DNA of 64,000 nucleotides from Dyella_A ginsengisoli (GCF_044904665.1 NZ_JADIKM010000001.1:1364001-1428000); one strand, 5' to 3'; positions 8,457 to 17,714 are shown, counted from the stretch's first letter. The notes: generated from the letters alone by a model not told the origin. Program-made: numbers and translations.

Positions 8457-9113
8457 ATGACCTGCTCGGAACACGGCACCACACGCATGGGCACGGCCAC
8501 GCCAACGACCACCGCCGGGCTGCTCATCTGCGAGCACTGCGACACGGTGTACCGACGCCGTCCGCTGGCCCGCGGCGAGGTGGCCTGCTGCGAGCGCTGC
8601 AATTTCGTGCTCGAACGGCATCCCCGGCTCGGCCCCGACCAGCTGCTCGCGCTCACCGCCACGGCGATGGTGGTGTTCGTGCAGGCCAATGTCTGGCCGA
8701 TCGTCACGCTGGAACTCAACGGCCGGCCGAGCAGCACCACGCTGTGGGGCACCATCATCACGATGTGGCAGCAGCACGCCGAAGTGGTGGCCGTGCTGGC
8801 CGCGCTGACGCTGTTTTTTTTCCCGCTGCTGAAGATGACGCTGTTCGGCTGGGTGTTCTGGTTCGCGCGCCGCGGCGAGCGCGGACCGGGATTTCGCGGC
8901 GCGATGATCGCGCTGCACTACCTGCGGCCGTGGACGATGAGCGAGGTGTTCGTGCTCGGCGCGATGGTGGCGATCGTCAAGGCGCGCGTGTACTTCGACG
9001 TGGTGCCCGATCCGGGCATCTTCGCTTACGGCGCGCTGATGCTGCTGATCACCGTGTTCGGCACCATCGACCTGCGCCAGCTGTGGGACGTGACGCGGGA
9101 GCGCCGCGGGTGA
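8457..9113 (+). CDS. pqiA: PqiA-type membrane protein, first half
   Basis: Inner-membrane component of a Pqi (paraquat-inducible) MCE lipid-transport system. The protein has an N-terminal zinc-ribbon (ICEHCDTVY ... CCERCNFVL) and four membrane helices, i.e. one PqiA domain. E. coli PqiA carries two such domains in one chain, and here the second is the next gene. The start is uncertain: ATG at 8457 (MTCSEHG) or 8487 (MGTATPT) are both possible, about 218 or 208 residues. Its TGA overlaps the GTG start of the next gene by 3 bases (GTGA), so the two halves are co-translated. Confidence 0.85.
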   Translation: MTCSEHGTTRMGTATPTTTAGLLICEHCDTVYRRRPLARGEVACCERCNFVLERHPRLGPDQLLALTATAMVVFVQANVWPIVTLELNGRPSSTTLWGTIITMWQQHAEVVAVLAALTLFFFPLLKMTLFGWVFWFARRGERGPGFRGAMIALHYLRPWTMSEVFVLGAMVAIVKARVYFDVVPDPGIFAYGALMLLITVFGTIDLRQLWDVTRERRG

Positions 9114-9733
9114 GCGCGCTGCCGCGTGCCGGCGAGCTGGGCCTGATCGGCTGCCACGTGTGCGGGCTGGTGTGCCGCGACACGCACACGCACGACCTGG
9201 ACTGCCCGCGCTGCGGCGCACAGCTGCACCGGCGCAAGTCGGCCAGCATCAGTCGCACGTGGGCGTTGCTGATCGCCGCCTTCATCTTCTACCTGCCCGC
9301 CAACCTGCTGCCGATCATGCGCACGGTGAGTCTGGGCGACGTGGACGACAACACCATCCTCAGCGGTGTGGTGGAGCTGTGGGTGAAGGGCTCGCCCGAC
9401 CTGGCGGTCATCGTGTTCACGGCCAGCATCGTGGTGCCCATGCTGAAATTCCTGGTGCTGGGCCTGCTGCTGATCAGCGCGCAACGTGGCAGCGTCTGGG
9501 CGCAGCGCCAGCGCGCCATGCTGTACCGGCTGGTGGAGTTGATCGGCTACTGGTCGATGCTCGACGTGTTCGTGGTGGCGCTGCTGACCGCGCTGGTGCG
9601 CTTCGGCGTGCTCAGCCAGGTCGAGCCGCTGCCGGGGGTGATCTACTTCGGCCTGACCGTGGTGGCGACGATGCTGGCCTCGATGAGCTTCGATCCGCGC
9701 CTGATCTGGGACAACAGGGACAACGATGACTGA
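9110..9733 (+). CDS. pqiA: PqiA-type membrane protein, second half
   Basis: A second PqiA domain of 207 residues, beginning with GTG at 9110 (VSALPRAGELGLIG) that overlaps the stop of the preceding gene. It repeats the pattern of a cytoplasmic zinc-ribbon (CHVCGLVC ... CPRCGAQL) followed by four membrane helices (FYLPANLLPIM, FTASIVVPMLKFLVL and others). An open frame continues far upstream to 7523, but that region is antisense to the thioredoxin gene. It overlaps pqiB by 8 bases. Together with the previous gene it should supply the inner-membrane platform for the PqiB tube. Confidence 0.87.
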   Translation: MSALPRAGELGLIGCHVCGLVCRDTHTHDLDCPRCGAQLHRRKSASISRTWALLIAAFIFYLPANLLPIMRTVSLGDVDDNTILSGVVELWVKGSPDLAVIVFTASIVVPMLKFLVLGLLLISAQRGSVWAQRQRAMLYRLVELIGYWSMLDVFVVALLTALVRFGVLSQVEPLPGVIYFGLTVVATMLASMSFDPRLIWDNRDNDD

Positions 9734-11402
9734 AGAAACCACTCCGTCCGGCGACGACCTGCCGCAGCCCGTGGTGCACCGGCGCCGCTTTGGCGCCTCG
9801 CTGATCTGGCTGGTGCCGATCTTGGCGGCGCTGGTTGGCCTGTCGCTGGTGGTCAACAGCTGGCTGCAGGCCGGGCCGAGCATCACCATCACGTTCAATT
9901 CGGCCGAGGGGCTGGATCCCGGCAAGACGCCGGTGAAGTACAAGAACGTGGTGATCGGCAAGGTCACCCGCATCGGCTTCAGCCCCGACCGCAGCAAGGT
10001 GCGCGTGAAGGTGGCGCTGGAGAAGAGCGCCGAGGATTTCGCCATGGCCGACACCCGCTTCTGGGTGGTGCGCCCGCGCATCGGCCTGGGCGGGGTGTCC
10101 GGCGTCGACACGCTGCTGTCCGGCGCCTTCATCGGCGTGGATGTAGGCACCTCGAAAGAGGAGCACTTCAACTTTGTCGGGCTGGAGCAGCCGCCCGCGG
10201 TGACCTATGGCGCGCCGGGCAAGAGCTTCGCCCTGCACGCGGACGATCTCGGCTCGCTGGACATCGGCTCGCCGGTGTATTTCCGCCGCATCCAGGTCGG
10301 CCGGGTGTCGTCGTACGCGTTGGACAAGGACGGCAAGGGCGTCACCTTCCAGATCTTCGTCGACGGTCCGTACGACCGGTTCGTCAGCCGCTCCTCGCGC
10401 TTCTGGAACGCCAGCGGGTTGGACGTCTCGCTCGGCGCCAACGGCCTGAAGGTGAATACCCAGTCGCTGGCTGCGGTGCTCGCCGGCGGCGTGGCGTTCC
10501 AGGATCCGCCCGGGCCGCACGACGCGAGTGCGGCGCCGGAGGGTTCCACCTATCGCCTGTTCGACGAGAAGGCCACCGCGATGGCACCGCCGGACGGTCC
10601 GCCGCAGTACGTGCGCATGCGCTTCGACCAGTCGCTGCGCGGGCTGGCGGTGGACGCGCCGGTGGAGTTCCTCGGCATCAACATCGGCCGGGTGGTGTCC
10701 ATCAACATGGACTACGACGAGAAGCGCGAGCGCTTCCCGGTGACGGTCGGGGCGGTGATCTATCCGCAGCGGCTCGGCCGCGCCTACGACAAGCTCGCCG
10801 CGCTGGCCCAGGCGCAGGGTGAAGGCGGCGACCTCGCGCCGATGGTCGGCAAGCTCGTCGCCCACGGCCTGCGCGCGCAGGCCCGCACGGGCAACCTGCT
10901 GACCGGCCAGCTCTACATCGCGATGGACTTCCTGCCGAAGGCGGCCAAGGTGGAGTTCGATGCCTCCGCCAAGCCGCTGGAAATCCCCACCGCGCCGGGC
11001 AGCTTCGACAAGCTGCAGGAGCAGCTGGCGGAGATCGTCGACAAGGTCCACAAGATCCCGTTCGACAGCATCGGCGTGCATCTGGACGACTCGCTGGCCA
11101 ACCTCGACAAGACGCTCAAGCAGGTCAACGGCGAGGTGCTGCCGGAGTTCAAGGGCACGCTGAAGGACGCCCGCAAGACGCTGGGCACCACCAGCAGCGC
11201 GCTGTCGTCCGACTCGCCGCTGCAGCAGAACCTGCAGGGCACGCTGCAGGAACTGCAGCGCATGGCGCGCTCGCTGCGCGTGTTCAGCGATTACCTCGGC
11301 ACGCATCCGGAGGCGCTGATCCGCGGCCGCAAGGCCGATCCTGCGCCGTCCAGACCCGCGCCATCCAACCCGCCCAAGCACGCTGCCGGGAGCCAGCCAT
11401 GA
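9726..11402 (+). CDS. pqiB: PqiB-type MCE protein
   Basis: A 558-residue periplasm-spanning MCE (MlaD-domain) protein. One N-terminal membrane anchor (SLIWLVPILAALVGLSLVV) is followed by three MCE domains, at roughly residues 45-140, 160-270 and 280-400. Recognisable starts are ITFNSAEGLDPGKTPVKYKN and YVRMRFDQSLRGLAVDAPVE. A C-terminal amphipathic coiled-coil segment rich in Leu and Gln closes the chain. In E. coli, PqiB hexamers form a syringe-like tube for lipid movement between inner and outer membrane. Length and domain count match E. coli PqiB (546 residues). It overlaps both neighbours (8 and 4 bases), so the operon is tightly coupled. Confidence 0.93.
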   Translation: MTEETTPSGDDLPQPVVHRRRFGASLIWLVPILAALVGLSLVVNSWLQAGPSITITFNSAEGLDPGKTPVKYKNVVIGKVTRIGFSPDRSKVRVKVALEKSAEDFAMADTRFWVVRPRIGLGGVSGVDTLLSGAFIGVDVGTSKEEHFNFVGLEQPPAVTYGAPGKSFALHADDLGSLDIGSPVYFRRIQVGRVSSYALDKDGKGVTFQIFVDGPYDRFVSRSSRFWNASGLDVSLGANGLKVNTQSLAAVLAGGVAFQDPPGPHDASAAPEGSTYRLFDEKATAMAPPDGPPQYVRMRFDQSLRGLAVDAPVEFLGINIGRVVSINMDYDEKRERFPVTVGAVIYPQRLGRAYDKLAALAQAQGEGGDLAPMVGKLVAHGLRAQARTGNLLTGQLYIAMDFLPKAAKVEFDASAKPLEIPTAPGSFDKLQEQLAEIVDKVHKIPFDSIGVHLDDSLANLDKTLKQVNGEVLPEFKGTLKDARKTLGTTSSALSSDSPLQQNLQGTLQELQRMARSLRVFSDYLGTHPEALIRGRKADPAPSRPAPSNPPKHAAGSQP

Positions 11403-12019
11403 CGTGCCTGATCCATCTGCTGTCCCGCCGCCTCGCGCCGATCGCCGCCGCGCTGGCGCTGGGCGCCTGCGCGTCCGCGCCCACGCATTACTACACGCTC
11501 ATCGCACCCGCCGCCGAAGCACCGGCCGCGACGTCGCCGGGGCTGCCGTTCGAGCTGCTGCCGGTGAGCGTGCCGCCGCAGGACGACCAGCCGCAGCTTG
11601 TGATCCGCCAGGGCGGGCAGGGCGTGGCGCTGCTCGACGGCCATCGCTGGATCGCCCCGCTGGGCGACGAGATCCGCGGCGCGCTGTCGGCCGACCTGGC
11701 GCAGGCGCTGGGTCGCCCCGACGTCAGCGGTCTGGCGCATCAGGATGCCCGCGTGGCGCGGATCAAGGTCGACGTACGGCGCTTCGATTCGCAGCCCGGC
11801 GGCTACGCGCTGCTGGAGGCGGCCTGGAGCGTGCGCGTGCTCGGCGGCGATGCGCCCGAGCGCACGCTGGCCTGCACCAGCCGATTCAACCAGCCGGTGG
11901 CCGGCGGCTATGACGCCCTGGTGCAGGGCCACCAGCAGGCGCTGGGCCGGCTGGCTGGCGAGGTGGCGGACGCGGTCCGCGCGCTGGCGGCCGGCAGCGC
12001 GCGCTGCCCCGGCGCCTGA
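11399..12019 (+). CDS. pqiC: PqiC-type outer-membrane lipoprotein
   Basis: A 206-residue lipoprotein (ABC-type transport auxiliary/DUF330 family). The signal peptide ends in the lipobox LGAC (Cys24), followed by the family opening THYYTL and a central RIKVDVRRFDSQPGGYALLE segment. PqiC docks the PqiB tube at the outer membrane. The ATG overlaps the pqiB stop by 4 bases. It is the last gene of the split pqiA-pqiB-pqiC operon. No T-rich terminator is obvious in the 128 bases before leuS, only a short GC stem (CCCGCC/GGCGGG). Confidence 0.88.
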   Translation: MTCLIHLLSRRLAPIAAALALGACASAPTHYYTLIAPAAEAPAATSPGLPFELLPVSVPPQDDQPQLVIRQGGQGVALLDGHRWIAPLGDEIRGALSADLAQALGRPDVSGLAHQDARVARIKVDVRRFDSQPGGYALLEAAWSVRVLGGDAPERTLACTSRFNQPVAGGYDALVQGHQQALGRLAGEVADAVRALAAGSARCPGA

Positions 12020-12147
12020 GCGCCCGGAATCCCGCCGGCGCAGGCTTGGCGGGGGCTCGGCGCTTGGGCTAGGCTGGCCGGCTTCACGCAGCGGCGGACC
12101 CACTGGCCGCAGACGCTGCCGCATCACGCATCAACGGCACTGGACAC

Positions 12148-14931
12148 ATGCAGAACATCGACGATCAGGGTTCCTCTTCCGCCGGCGCCGAAGCGGGCGA
12201 GCACGGCTACCGTCCGCAGGCGGTGGAAGCCGCCGCCCAGCAGTACTGGACGCACGAGCGCGCCTATGAGGTAACCGAGGACGCCCGCCGACCCAAGTTC
12301 TACTGCCTGTCGATGCTGCCGTATCCGTCCGGTGCGCTGCACATGGGCCACGTGCGCAACTACACCATCGGCGACGTGATCAGCCGCTTCCAGCGCATGC
12401 AGGGCAAGAACGTGCTGCAGCCGATGGGCTGGGATGCGTTCGGCCTGCCGGCCGAGAACGCCGCGATCAAGAACAAGACCGCGCCGGCCGCATGGACCTA
12501 CCGCAACATCGACAACATGCGCGGCCAGCTGCAGCGCATGGGCTTCGCCTACGACTGGACGCGCGAGTTCGCCACCTGCCGCCCGGAGTATTACCGCTGG
12601 GAACAGCTGATGTTCACTCGGCTGATGAAGAAGGGCATGGCCTACCGCAAGAACTCGGTGGTGAACTGGGACCCGGTCGACCAGACCGTGCTGGCCAACG
12701 AGCAGGTGATCGACGGCCGCGGCTGGCGCTCCGGTGCGCTGGTGGAGAAGCGCGAGATCCCGCAGTGGTTCCTGAAGATCACCGACTACGCGCAGGAACT
12801 GCTCAGCGGACTGGACACGCTGCCTGGCTGGCCCGACGCGGTGAAGACCATGCAGCGCAACTGGATCGGCCGCAGCGAAGGGCTGGAGATCCAGTTCCAG
12901 GTCGAGGGCGGCGGCGAGCCGCTGAGCGTTTTCACCACGCGCCCGGACACGCTGATGGGCGTGACCTTTGTCTCCGTCGCCGCCGAGCATCCGCTGGCGC
13001 TGCACGCGGCGGCGATCAACGAGCGGGTCGCCAACGTGCTGGCCGAGATGAAGCACGGCGGCGTGTCCGAGGCCGAGCTGGAAACCCAGGAGAAGCGCGG
13101 CGTCGACACCGGGTTGAAGGTGATCCATCCGCTGACCGGCGAGCCGATCCCGGTGTGGGTGGCCAACTTCGTGCTGATGGGGTACGGCACCGGCGCGGTG
13201 ATGGCGGTGCCGGGCCACGATCAGCGCGACTGGGAATTCGCCAAGAAGTACGGCCTGCCGATCAAGATGGTGATCGTGGATCGCTCGGTGCTCGATGCGG
13301 TGAACGAGATCCAGCACGACCTGGCGCAAGGCGTGGGTTCCAACCCGATGCGTGCGGCGCTGCGCGGGCGCAGCATGGACGCCTACGACAGCTCTTCCGC
13401 CGTGCGCGTGGTGGAGGATTTCGAGCGCAGCATCCAGGAAGTGGGCGCGTATACCGAACGCGGCATCGTGGTGAATTCGGGCGAGCTCGACGGCATGGAA
13501 TACGCCGAGGCGTTCGAGGCGCTGGCGGCCCGCTTCGAGCGCGAGGGCAAGGGCCAGCGCCGCGTCAACTGGCGCCTGCGCGACTGGGGCGTCAGCCGCC
13601 AGCGCTACTGGGGCTGCCCGATCCCGGTCATCTACTGCGCCAGCTGCGGTGCGCTGCCGGTGCCGGAAGACCAGTTGCCGGTGGTGCTGCCCGAGGACGT
13701 GGCGGACGTGTATTCCAAGGGCGGCGGCGTGCAGTCGCCGATCAAGGCCGACCCGGAATGGCGCAAGTGCGCCTGCCCGCAGTGCGGCGGCGCGGCCGAG
13801 CGCGAGACCGACACCTTCGACACCTTCATGGAGTCGAGCTGGTACTACGCGCGCTACACCAGCCCGGGTGCGAACGAACAGGTCGACGCGCGCGCCAACT
13901 ACTGGCTGCCGGTGGACCAGTACATCGGCGGCATCGAGCACGCGATCCTGCACCTGTTGTACTTCCGCTTCTATCACAAGCTCATGCGCGACGCGGGGCT
14001 GGTGCAGTCGGACGAGCCGGCCACCAACCTGCTGTGCCAGGGCATGGTGATCGCCGAGACCTTCTACCGCGACAACGCCGACGGCTCGAAGGACTGGATC
14101 AATCCGGCCGACGTCGAGATCGAGCGCGACGAGAAGGCGCGCGTGGTCGGCGCGAAGCTGAAGGCAGACGGCCAGAGCGTGCACATCGGCGGCACCGAGA
14201 AGATGTCCAAGTCGAAGAACAACGGCGTGGACCCGCAGAGCATGGTGGACAAGTTCGGCGCCGACACGGTGCGCCTGTTCTCGATGTTCGCCGCGCCGCC
14301 GGAGCAGTCGCTGGAGTGGAGCGAGGCCGGCGTGGAGGGCATGGCGCGCTTCCTGCGCCGGTTCTGGCGCGAGGTGACCACGCATGCGACGCAGCCGGAT
14401 CATCCGGTGGTCGATCCCTCTGCGCTGGATGCCGGGCAGAAGGCGCTGCGCCGCCAGCTGCACGAGACCATCCAGAAGGTCACCGACGACTTCGGCCGCC
14501 GCCACGCCTTCAACACCGCCATCGCCGCGCTGATGGAACTGCTCAACGCGCTGGGCAAGTTCAGCGACATGAGCGAGCAGGGGCGCGCCGTGCGCCACGA
14601 GGCGCTGGAGGCGATGGTGCTGCTGCTCAACCCGGTGACGCCGCACCTGAGCCACGCGCTGTGGCAGGTGCTGGGCCATCCCCAGGCCGTGCTGGAAAGC
14701 CTGCCCTGGCCGCGCGTGGACGAATCGGCACTGGTGCGCGATTCGCTCACGCTGGCGGTGCAGGTCAACGGCAAGCTGCGCGGCACCATCGAGGTGCCGG
14801 CGAGCGCGTCGAAGGACGAGGCCGAGGCGCTGGCCCGCGCGCATCCGCAGGTACTCGCGTATCTTGAGGGCCTGACCGTGCGCAAGGTGATCGTGGTGCC
14901 GGGCAAGATCGTCAACATCGTCGCAGGATGA
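12148..14931 (+). CDS. leuS: Leucyl-tRNA synthetase
   Basis: Class I aminoacyl-tRNA synthetase of 927 residues that charges tRNA-Leu in the cytoplasm. The HIGH-type motif is HMGH (residues 65-68, within PYPSGALHMGHVRNY) and the KMSKS loop is at residues 685-689. Between them is the CP1 editing domain (TTRPDTLMGVTFVSVA, and AVPGHDQRDWEFA with the Asp that blocks mischarged leucine). A zinc-ribbon-like segment is present (CASCG ... CPQCG). The length is slightly above E. coli LeuS (860) because of a longer N-terminus and internal insertions. It starts a cluster with lptE, holA and nadD, an order conserved in many gammaproteobacteria. Confidence 0.98.
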   Translation: MQNIDDQGSSSAGAEAGEHGYRPQAVEAAAQQYWTHERAYEVTEDARRPKFYCLSMLPYPSGALHMGHVRNYTIGDVISRFQRMQGKNVLQPMGWDAFGLPAENAAIKNKTAPAAWTYRNIDNMRGQLQRMGFAYDWTREFATCRPEYYRWEQLMFTRLMKKGMAYRKNSVVNWDPVDQTVLANEQVIDGRGWRSGALVEKREIPQWFLKITDYAQELLSGLDTLPGWPDAVKTMQRNWIGRSEGLEIQFQVEGGGEPLSVFTTRPDTLMGVTFVSVAAEHPLALHAAAINERVANVLAEMKHGGVSEAELETQEKRGVDTGLKVIHPLTGEPIPVWVANFVLMGYGTGAVMAVPGHDQRDWEFAKKYGLPIKMVIVDRSVLDAVNEIQHDLAQGVGSNPMRAALRGRSMDAYDSSSAVRVVEDFERSIQEVGAYTERGIVVNSGELDGMEYAEAFEALAARFEREGKGQRRVNWRLRDWGVSRQRYWGCPIPVIYCASCGALPVPEDQLPVVLPEDVADVYSKGGGVQSPIKADPEWRKCACPQCGGAAERETDTFDTFMESSWYYARYTSPGANEQVDARANYWLPVDQYIGGIEHAILHLLYFRFYHKLMRDAGLVQSDEPATNLLCQGMVIAETFYRDNADGSKDWINPADVEIERDEKARVVGAKLKADGQSVHIGGTEKMSKSKNNGVDPQSMVDKFGADTVRLFSMFAAPPEQSLEWSEAGVEGMARFLRRFWREVTTHATQPDHPVVDPSALDAGQKALRRQLHETIQKVTDDFGRRHAFNTAIAALMELLNALGKFSDMSEQGRAVRHEALEAMVLLLNPVTPHLSHALWQVLGHPQAVLESLPWPRVDESALVRDSLTLAVQVNGKLRGTIEVPASASKDEAEALARAHPQVLAYLEGLTVRKVIVVPGKIVNIVAG

Positions 14932-14936
14932 AATCC

Positions 14937-15461
14937 ATGAGCCGCTTCGTGAAGCTGTCGTCCCTGCTGGTCCTCGCCCTGCTGGTGTCCGCGTGCGGAT
15001 TCCATCTTCGCCAGAGCGTGGCGCTGCCGCCCTCGATGCAGCGCATCCACCTCACCGTGAGCAACGGCGGCGACCTGCAGCGCAACCTGGCGCGCGCCCT
15101 GCGCAACGCCGGCATCAGCATCGAGGATGCCGGCGGTCCCGGTGTGGCCGAGCTGGCCGTGCCGCAGGCGAGCTTCAGCACCGACACGTTGAGCATCAGC
15201 GGCGGTGCGCGCGTCACCGAATACTCGGTGCACTACCAGGTGCGATTCGGCGTCACCGATGCCGCCGGCGAGGTGCTGCTGCCGCCGCAGGACATCCAGA
15301 TGTCGCGCGAGTACAGCTACGACGCCACCAACACCATCGGCAACGATGCGCAGGTGGAGGAGATCCAGCGCAGCCTGGTCGACGACATGGTGCAGTCGAT
15401 CCTGTTCCGCCTGCAGGCGGCCGCCAGGCGCGCCGACGCGGCGGCGGCCGGCACGCCGTAA
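14937..15461 (+). CDS. lptE: LPS-assembly lipoprotein LptE
   Basis: Outer-membrane lipoprotein that plugs the LptD barrel and helps deliver lipopolysaccharide to the cell surface. It is 174 residues from the ATG at 14937, preferred over the ATG at 14928 because AGGA sits eight bases before it. The lipobox is LVSAC (Cys20), followed directly by GFHLR, the signature of LptE. The body contains the YSVHYQVRFGV and REYSYDATNTIGND segments usual for the family. It lies directly after leuS and before holA. Confidence 0.93.
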   Translation: MSRFVKLSSLLVLALLVSACGFHLRQSVALPPSMQRIHLTVSNGGDLQRNLARALRNAGISIEDAGGPGVAELAVPQASFSTDTLSISGGARVTEYSVHYQVRFGVTDAAGEVLLPPQDIQMSREYSYDATNTIGNDAQVEEIQRSLVDDMVQSILFRLQAAARRADAAAAGTP

Positions 15462-15464
15462 GCC

Positions 15465-16478
15465 ATGCCACTGGCGCCCGCGCAGTGGCAGAAGACGCTG
15501 GCCGGCGATCGCCTGCACAGCGTCTACCTGCTGGCCGGCGAGGAGTTGCTGGTGCTGGAGGCAGCCGACGCGCTGCGCGCGCAGGCGCGCCGGCTCGGCT
15601 ACAGCGAGCGCGACGTGCTCGAAACCGGGCAGCACTTCGACTGGGACGACCTGGCCCGCTCCGCGGCCGGCATGTCGCTGTTCGCCACGCGCCGCCTGAT
15701 CGACCTGCGCCTGCCCACCGGCCGCCCCGGCGTCGAGGGCGCCAAGGCGATCACCGCGTTCTGCGAGAACCCGCCACCCGACGTCACCCTGCTGATCACG
15801 GCGACCGACTGGAGCAGCAAGCACGACGGCGCCTGGAGCAAGAAGCTCGACGCCGCCGGTGCGATGGTGGTGTTCAGCGCGCCGCGGCCGCACGAGTGGG
15901 CCAGCTGGATCGGCGCACGGCTCGCCTCGCGCGGGCTCAGCGCCACGCCCGACGCGGCCGCGCTGCTGGCGCAGCGGGTGGAGGGCAACCTGCTAGCTGC
16001 CGCACAGGAAGTCGACAAGCTGGTCGTGCTGCACGACGGCAAGGGCCGCATCGGCGCCGACGAGATGGAATCGCTGGTGGCCGACAGCGCACGCTACGAC
16101 GCGTTCAAGCTCACCGATGCCGCGTTCGCCGGCGACGGCGGTCGTGCGCTGCGCGTGCTGGCCGGCCTGCGCGCCGAAGGCGAGGAGCTGATTCCGATGA
16201 TGGGCTGGGTGGTCAACCAGCTGCAGCTGGCGCTGCGCCTGGCCAACGCGCGCGACTTCGCCGCACAGGCCAAGGCCGAGCGGCTGTGGCAGTCGCGCGA
16301 GCAGCTGTTCCGCCAGGCGCTGCGCCGCGCGCCGCGCGAACACTGGCTCAAATGCCTCGCCCGCGCGGCGCGCATCGACCGCATCGCCAAGGGCCGCGAG
16401 TTCGGTGACGCCTGGCTGGAGGCCGAGCGCCTGATCGCCGCCATGGCTGAACCGCGAGCGGCCGCCGCGCTGGCATGA
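15465..16478 (+). CDS. holA: DNA polymerase III, delta subunit
   Basis: A 337-residue clamp-loader subunit (delta) that opens the beta sliding clamp during replication. The N-terminal segment LAGDRLHSVYLLAGEELLVL is characteristic, and a degenerate AAA+ domain is followed by the C-terminal collar (LAGLRAEGEELIPMMGWVVN). It starts 3 bases after the lptE stop without a clear Shine-Dalgarno sequence, so it probably depends on translational coupling. The stop overlaps nadD by 4 bases. Confidence 0.95.
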   Translation: MPLAPAQWQKTLAGDRLHSVYLLAGEELLVLEAADALRAQARRLGYSERDVLETGQHFDWDDLARSAAGMSLFATRRLIDLRLPTGRPGVEGAKAITAFCENPPPDVTLLITATDWSSKHDGAWSKKLDAAGAMVVFSAPRPHEWASWIGARLASRGLSATPDAAALLAQRVEGNLLAAAQEVDKLVVLHDGKGRIGADEMESLVADSARYDAFKLTDAAFAGDGGRALRVLAGLRAEGEELIPMMGWVVNQLQLALRLANARDFAAQAKAERLWQSREQLFRQALRRAPREHWLKCLARAARIDRIAKGREFGDAWLEAERLIAAMAEPRAAAALA

Positions 16479-17119
16479 AGCCGCTGGCGATCCTCGGCGG
16501 CACCTTCGATCCGGTGCACATCGGCCACCTCTGCGTGGCGTGGGAGGCGAGCGAGCTGCTCGACGCCGAGGTGCAGCTGGTGCCCGCCAGCGTACCGCCG
16601 CACCGGCCGCCACCGATCGCCTCCGTCGAGCAGCGCGTGGCGATGCTGCGAGTCGCGCTGGCTGGTCAGGACCGGCTGGGCCTGGACCTGCGCGAGCTGG
16701 AGCGCGCCGGTCCTTCCTACACCGTGGACACGCTCGCTGAGCTTCGCGCCGAGTACGGTGCACGTCCGCTGGTGCTGCTGATGGGCGCCGATGCCTTTGC
16801 CGGACTCACCAGCTGGCACCGCTGGCCGGAGCTGTTCGATCTGGCGCATGTCGGCGTGCTGAGCCGTCCCGGAGATCCGCCGGCGTGGCCCGAGGCGTTG
16901 CGTGCGGCGGTGGACGGACGACGGGTGGAGACTGTCGACGCCCTGCACACGCGTTCGGCCGGCTCCGTGGTGTTGCTCGACGTGACGCCTCTGGCCATCT
17001 CCGCCACGCGCATTCGCGACCTGCTTGCCGGCGGGCGCCTGCCGCGCTACCTGCTTCCGGACGGCCTGTTCGGCGAGCCCGAACTCCTGGCCGCGTATCG
17101 CTCATCCCGGCGCGGGTGA
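16475..17119 (+). CDS. nadD: Nicotinate-nucleotide adenylyltransferase
   Basis: A 214-residue enzyme that converts nicotinate mononucleotide and ATP to deamido-NAD, a step of NAD synthesis. The nucleotidyltransferase signature is GGTFDPVHIGHL near the N-terminus and the second site is SATRIRDLLAGG near the C-terminus. The ATG overlaps the holA stop (ATGA). In related genomes nadD is normally followed directly by rsfS and rlmH. Here those genes are about 6 kb further on, with an unrelated block in between. Confidence 0.96.
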   Translation: MKPLAILGGTFDPVHIGHLCVAWEASELLDAEVQLVPASVPPHRPPPIASVEQRVAMLRVALAGQDRLGLDLRELERAGPSYTVDTLAELRAEYGARPLVLLMGADAFAGLTSWHRWPELFDLAHVGVLSRPGDPPAWPEALRAAVDGRRVETVDALHTRSAGSVVLLDVTPLAISATRIRDLLAGGRLPRYLLPDGLFGEPELLAAYRSSRRG

Positions 17120-17434
17120 CAGCAGTCCTGGATGCGTGTCTCGCGATCGTGACGCGACGTTTATCGGCTTGATTCATCGGTTGTTTTCGGCGCAAGGACA
17201 GGCATCGCTTCTGGCGCCGTGGAAACCGTGACCGGGAAGGGCTGAATGATCCGCCGGCTCCGTGTTTCGCCTGCCGATAGTCCACGGTTTCGAGCCCGGA
17301 TCTTCGTCCTGAGAGCACCGTGCGCCGGATCAGGGTGGGCTTCTGGCCACGATTTCCGTGATTGCGTCGGTTGCCACCGGCGTCGATGGGCATGGGGTCG
17401 AGCGGTCTGCGCCGATCCGGGCATCAAATAAGTT

Positions 17435-17452
17435 TGGCCGTCTAGATGGCCA
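17435..17452. promoter_or_regulatory. Palindrome upstream of TonB receptor, possible operator
   Basis: The sequence TGGCCGTCTAGATGGCCA equals its reverse complement except at one symmetric pair of positions. It lies about 60 bases upstream of the putative -35 box of the receptor gene, a position that could suit a regulator. No regulator gene is adjacent. Confidence 0.35.
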
Positions 17453-17514
17453 TGTAATGAGCGTCTTGATGGTGCCGGCGGCCGCAAATGGAGTGGGAAT
17501 TTCATGACACTGGT

Positions 17515-17543
17515 TTGACACGATTGTTACTGCGTGGTTAATT
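17515..17543 (+). promoter_or_regulatory. Candidate sigma-70 promoter for TonB receptor
   Basis: A perfect -35 hexamer TTGACA (17515-17520) is followed after 17 bases by TTAATT (17538-17543), a weak -10 box. The implied leader to the ATG at 17715 is about 165 bases. Confidence 0.45.
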
Positions 17544-17714
17544 CGCCGCCTCGTCTTCATCCCCCGTTCTGACGGACCACTCGGCTCCGCGGTTCTCGAA
17601 GGCGATCAACAAGAGCAATACCCACCCGGCTCTCGGCATCGCCTCGGCATGTCGCGTCGTGCTTTTTTTCGCCCCTCGTGGGCGATGTTTTCACTTGCAG
17701 GAGTTTGGCTTTAC

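Larger units (their letters stand above)
17120..17714 (+). other. 595-base intergenic region before the TonB receptor
   Basis: No convincing coding sequence. It contains a near-perfect 18-base palindrome (17435-17452) and a TTGACA -35 box (17515-17520). A T-run at about 17664-17670 has no clear stem before it. A GGAG lies at 17700-17703. It is the left boundary of the block that separates nadD from rsfS. I see no transposon ends or target-site duplication in it. Confidence 0.6.

Noticed and set aside
7523..9109. Upstream extension of the second PqiA half as a single 736-codon frame.
   Set aside because: The extension is antisense to the thioredoxin gene and overlaps the first PqiA half; a coupled GTG start at 9110 explains the gene.
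12124..14844. A 906-codon open frame on the minus strand opposite leuS, and similar long antisense frames opposite the M13 gene (604-2862) and the TonB receptor (17691-20408).
   Set aside because: They are opposite well-recognised genes, have low-complexity His/Val/Arg-rich translations without domains, and arise from high GC at third codon positions.
17246..17431. Short open frame before the TonB receptor.
   Set aside because: No start signal or recognisable protein features; composition fits non-coding DNA.
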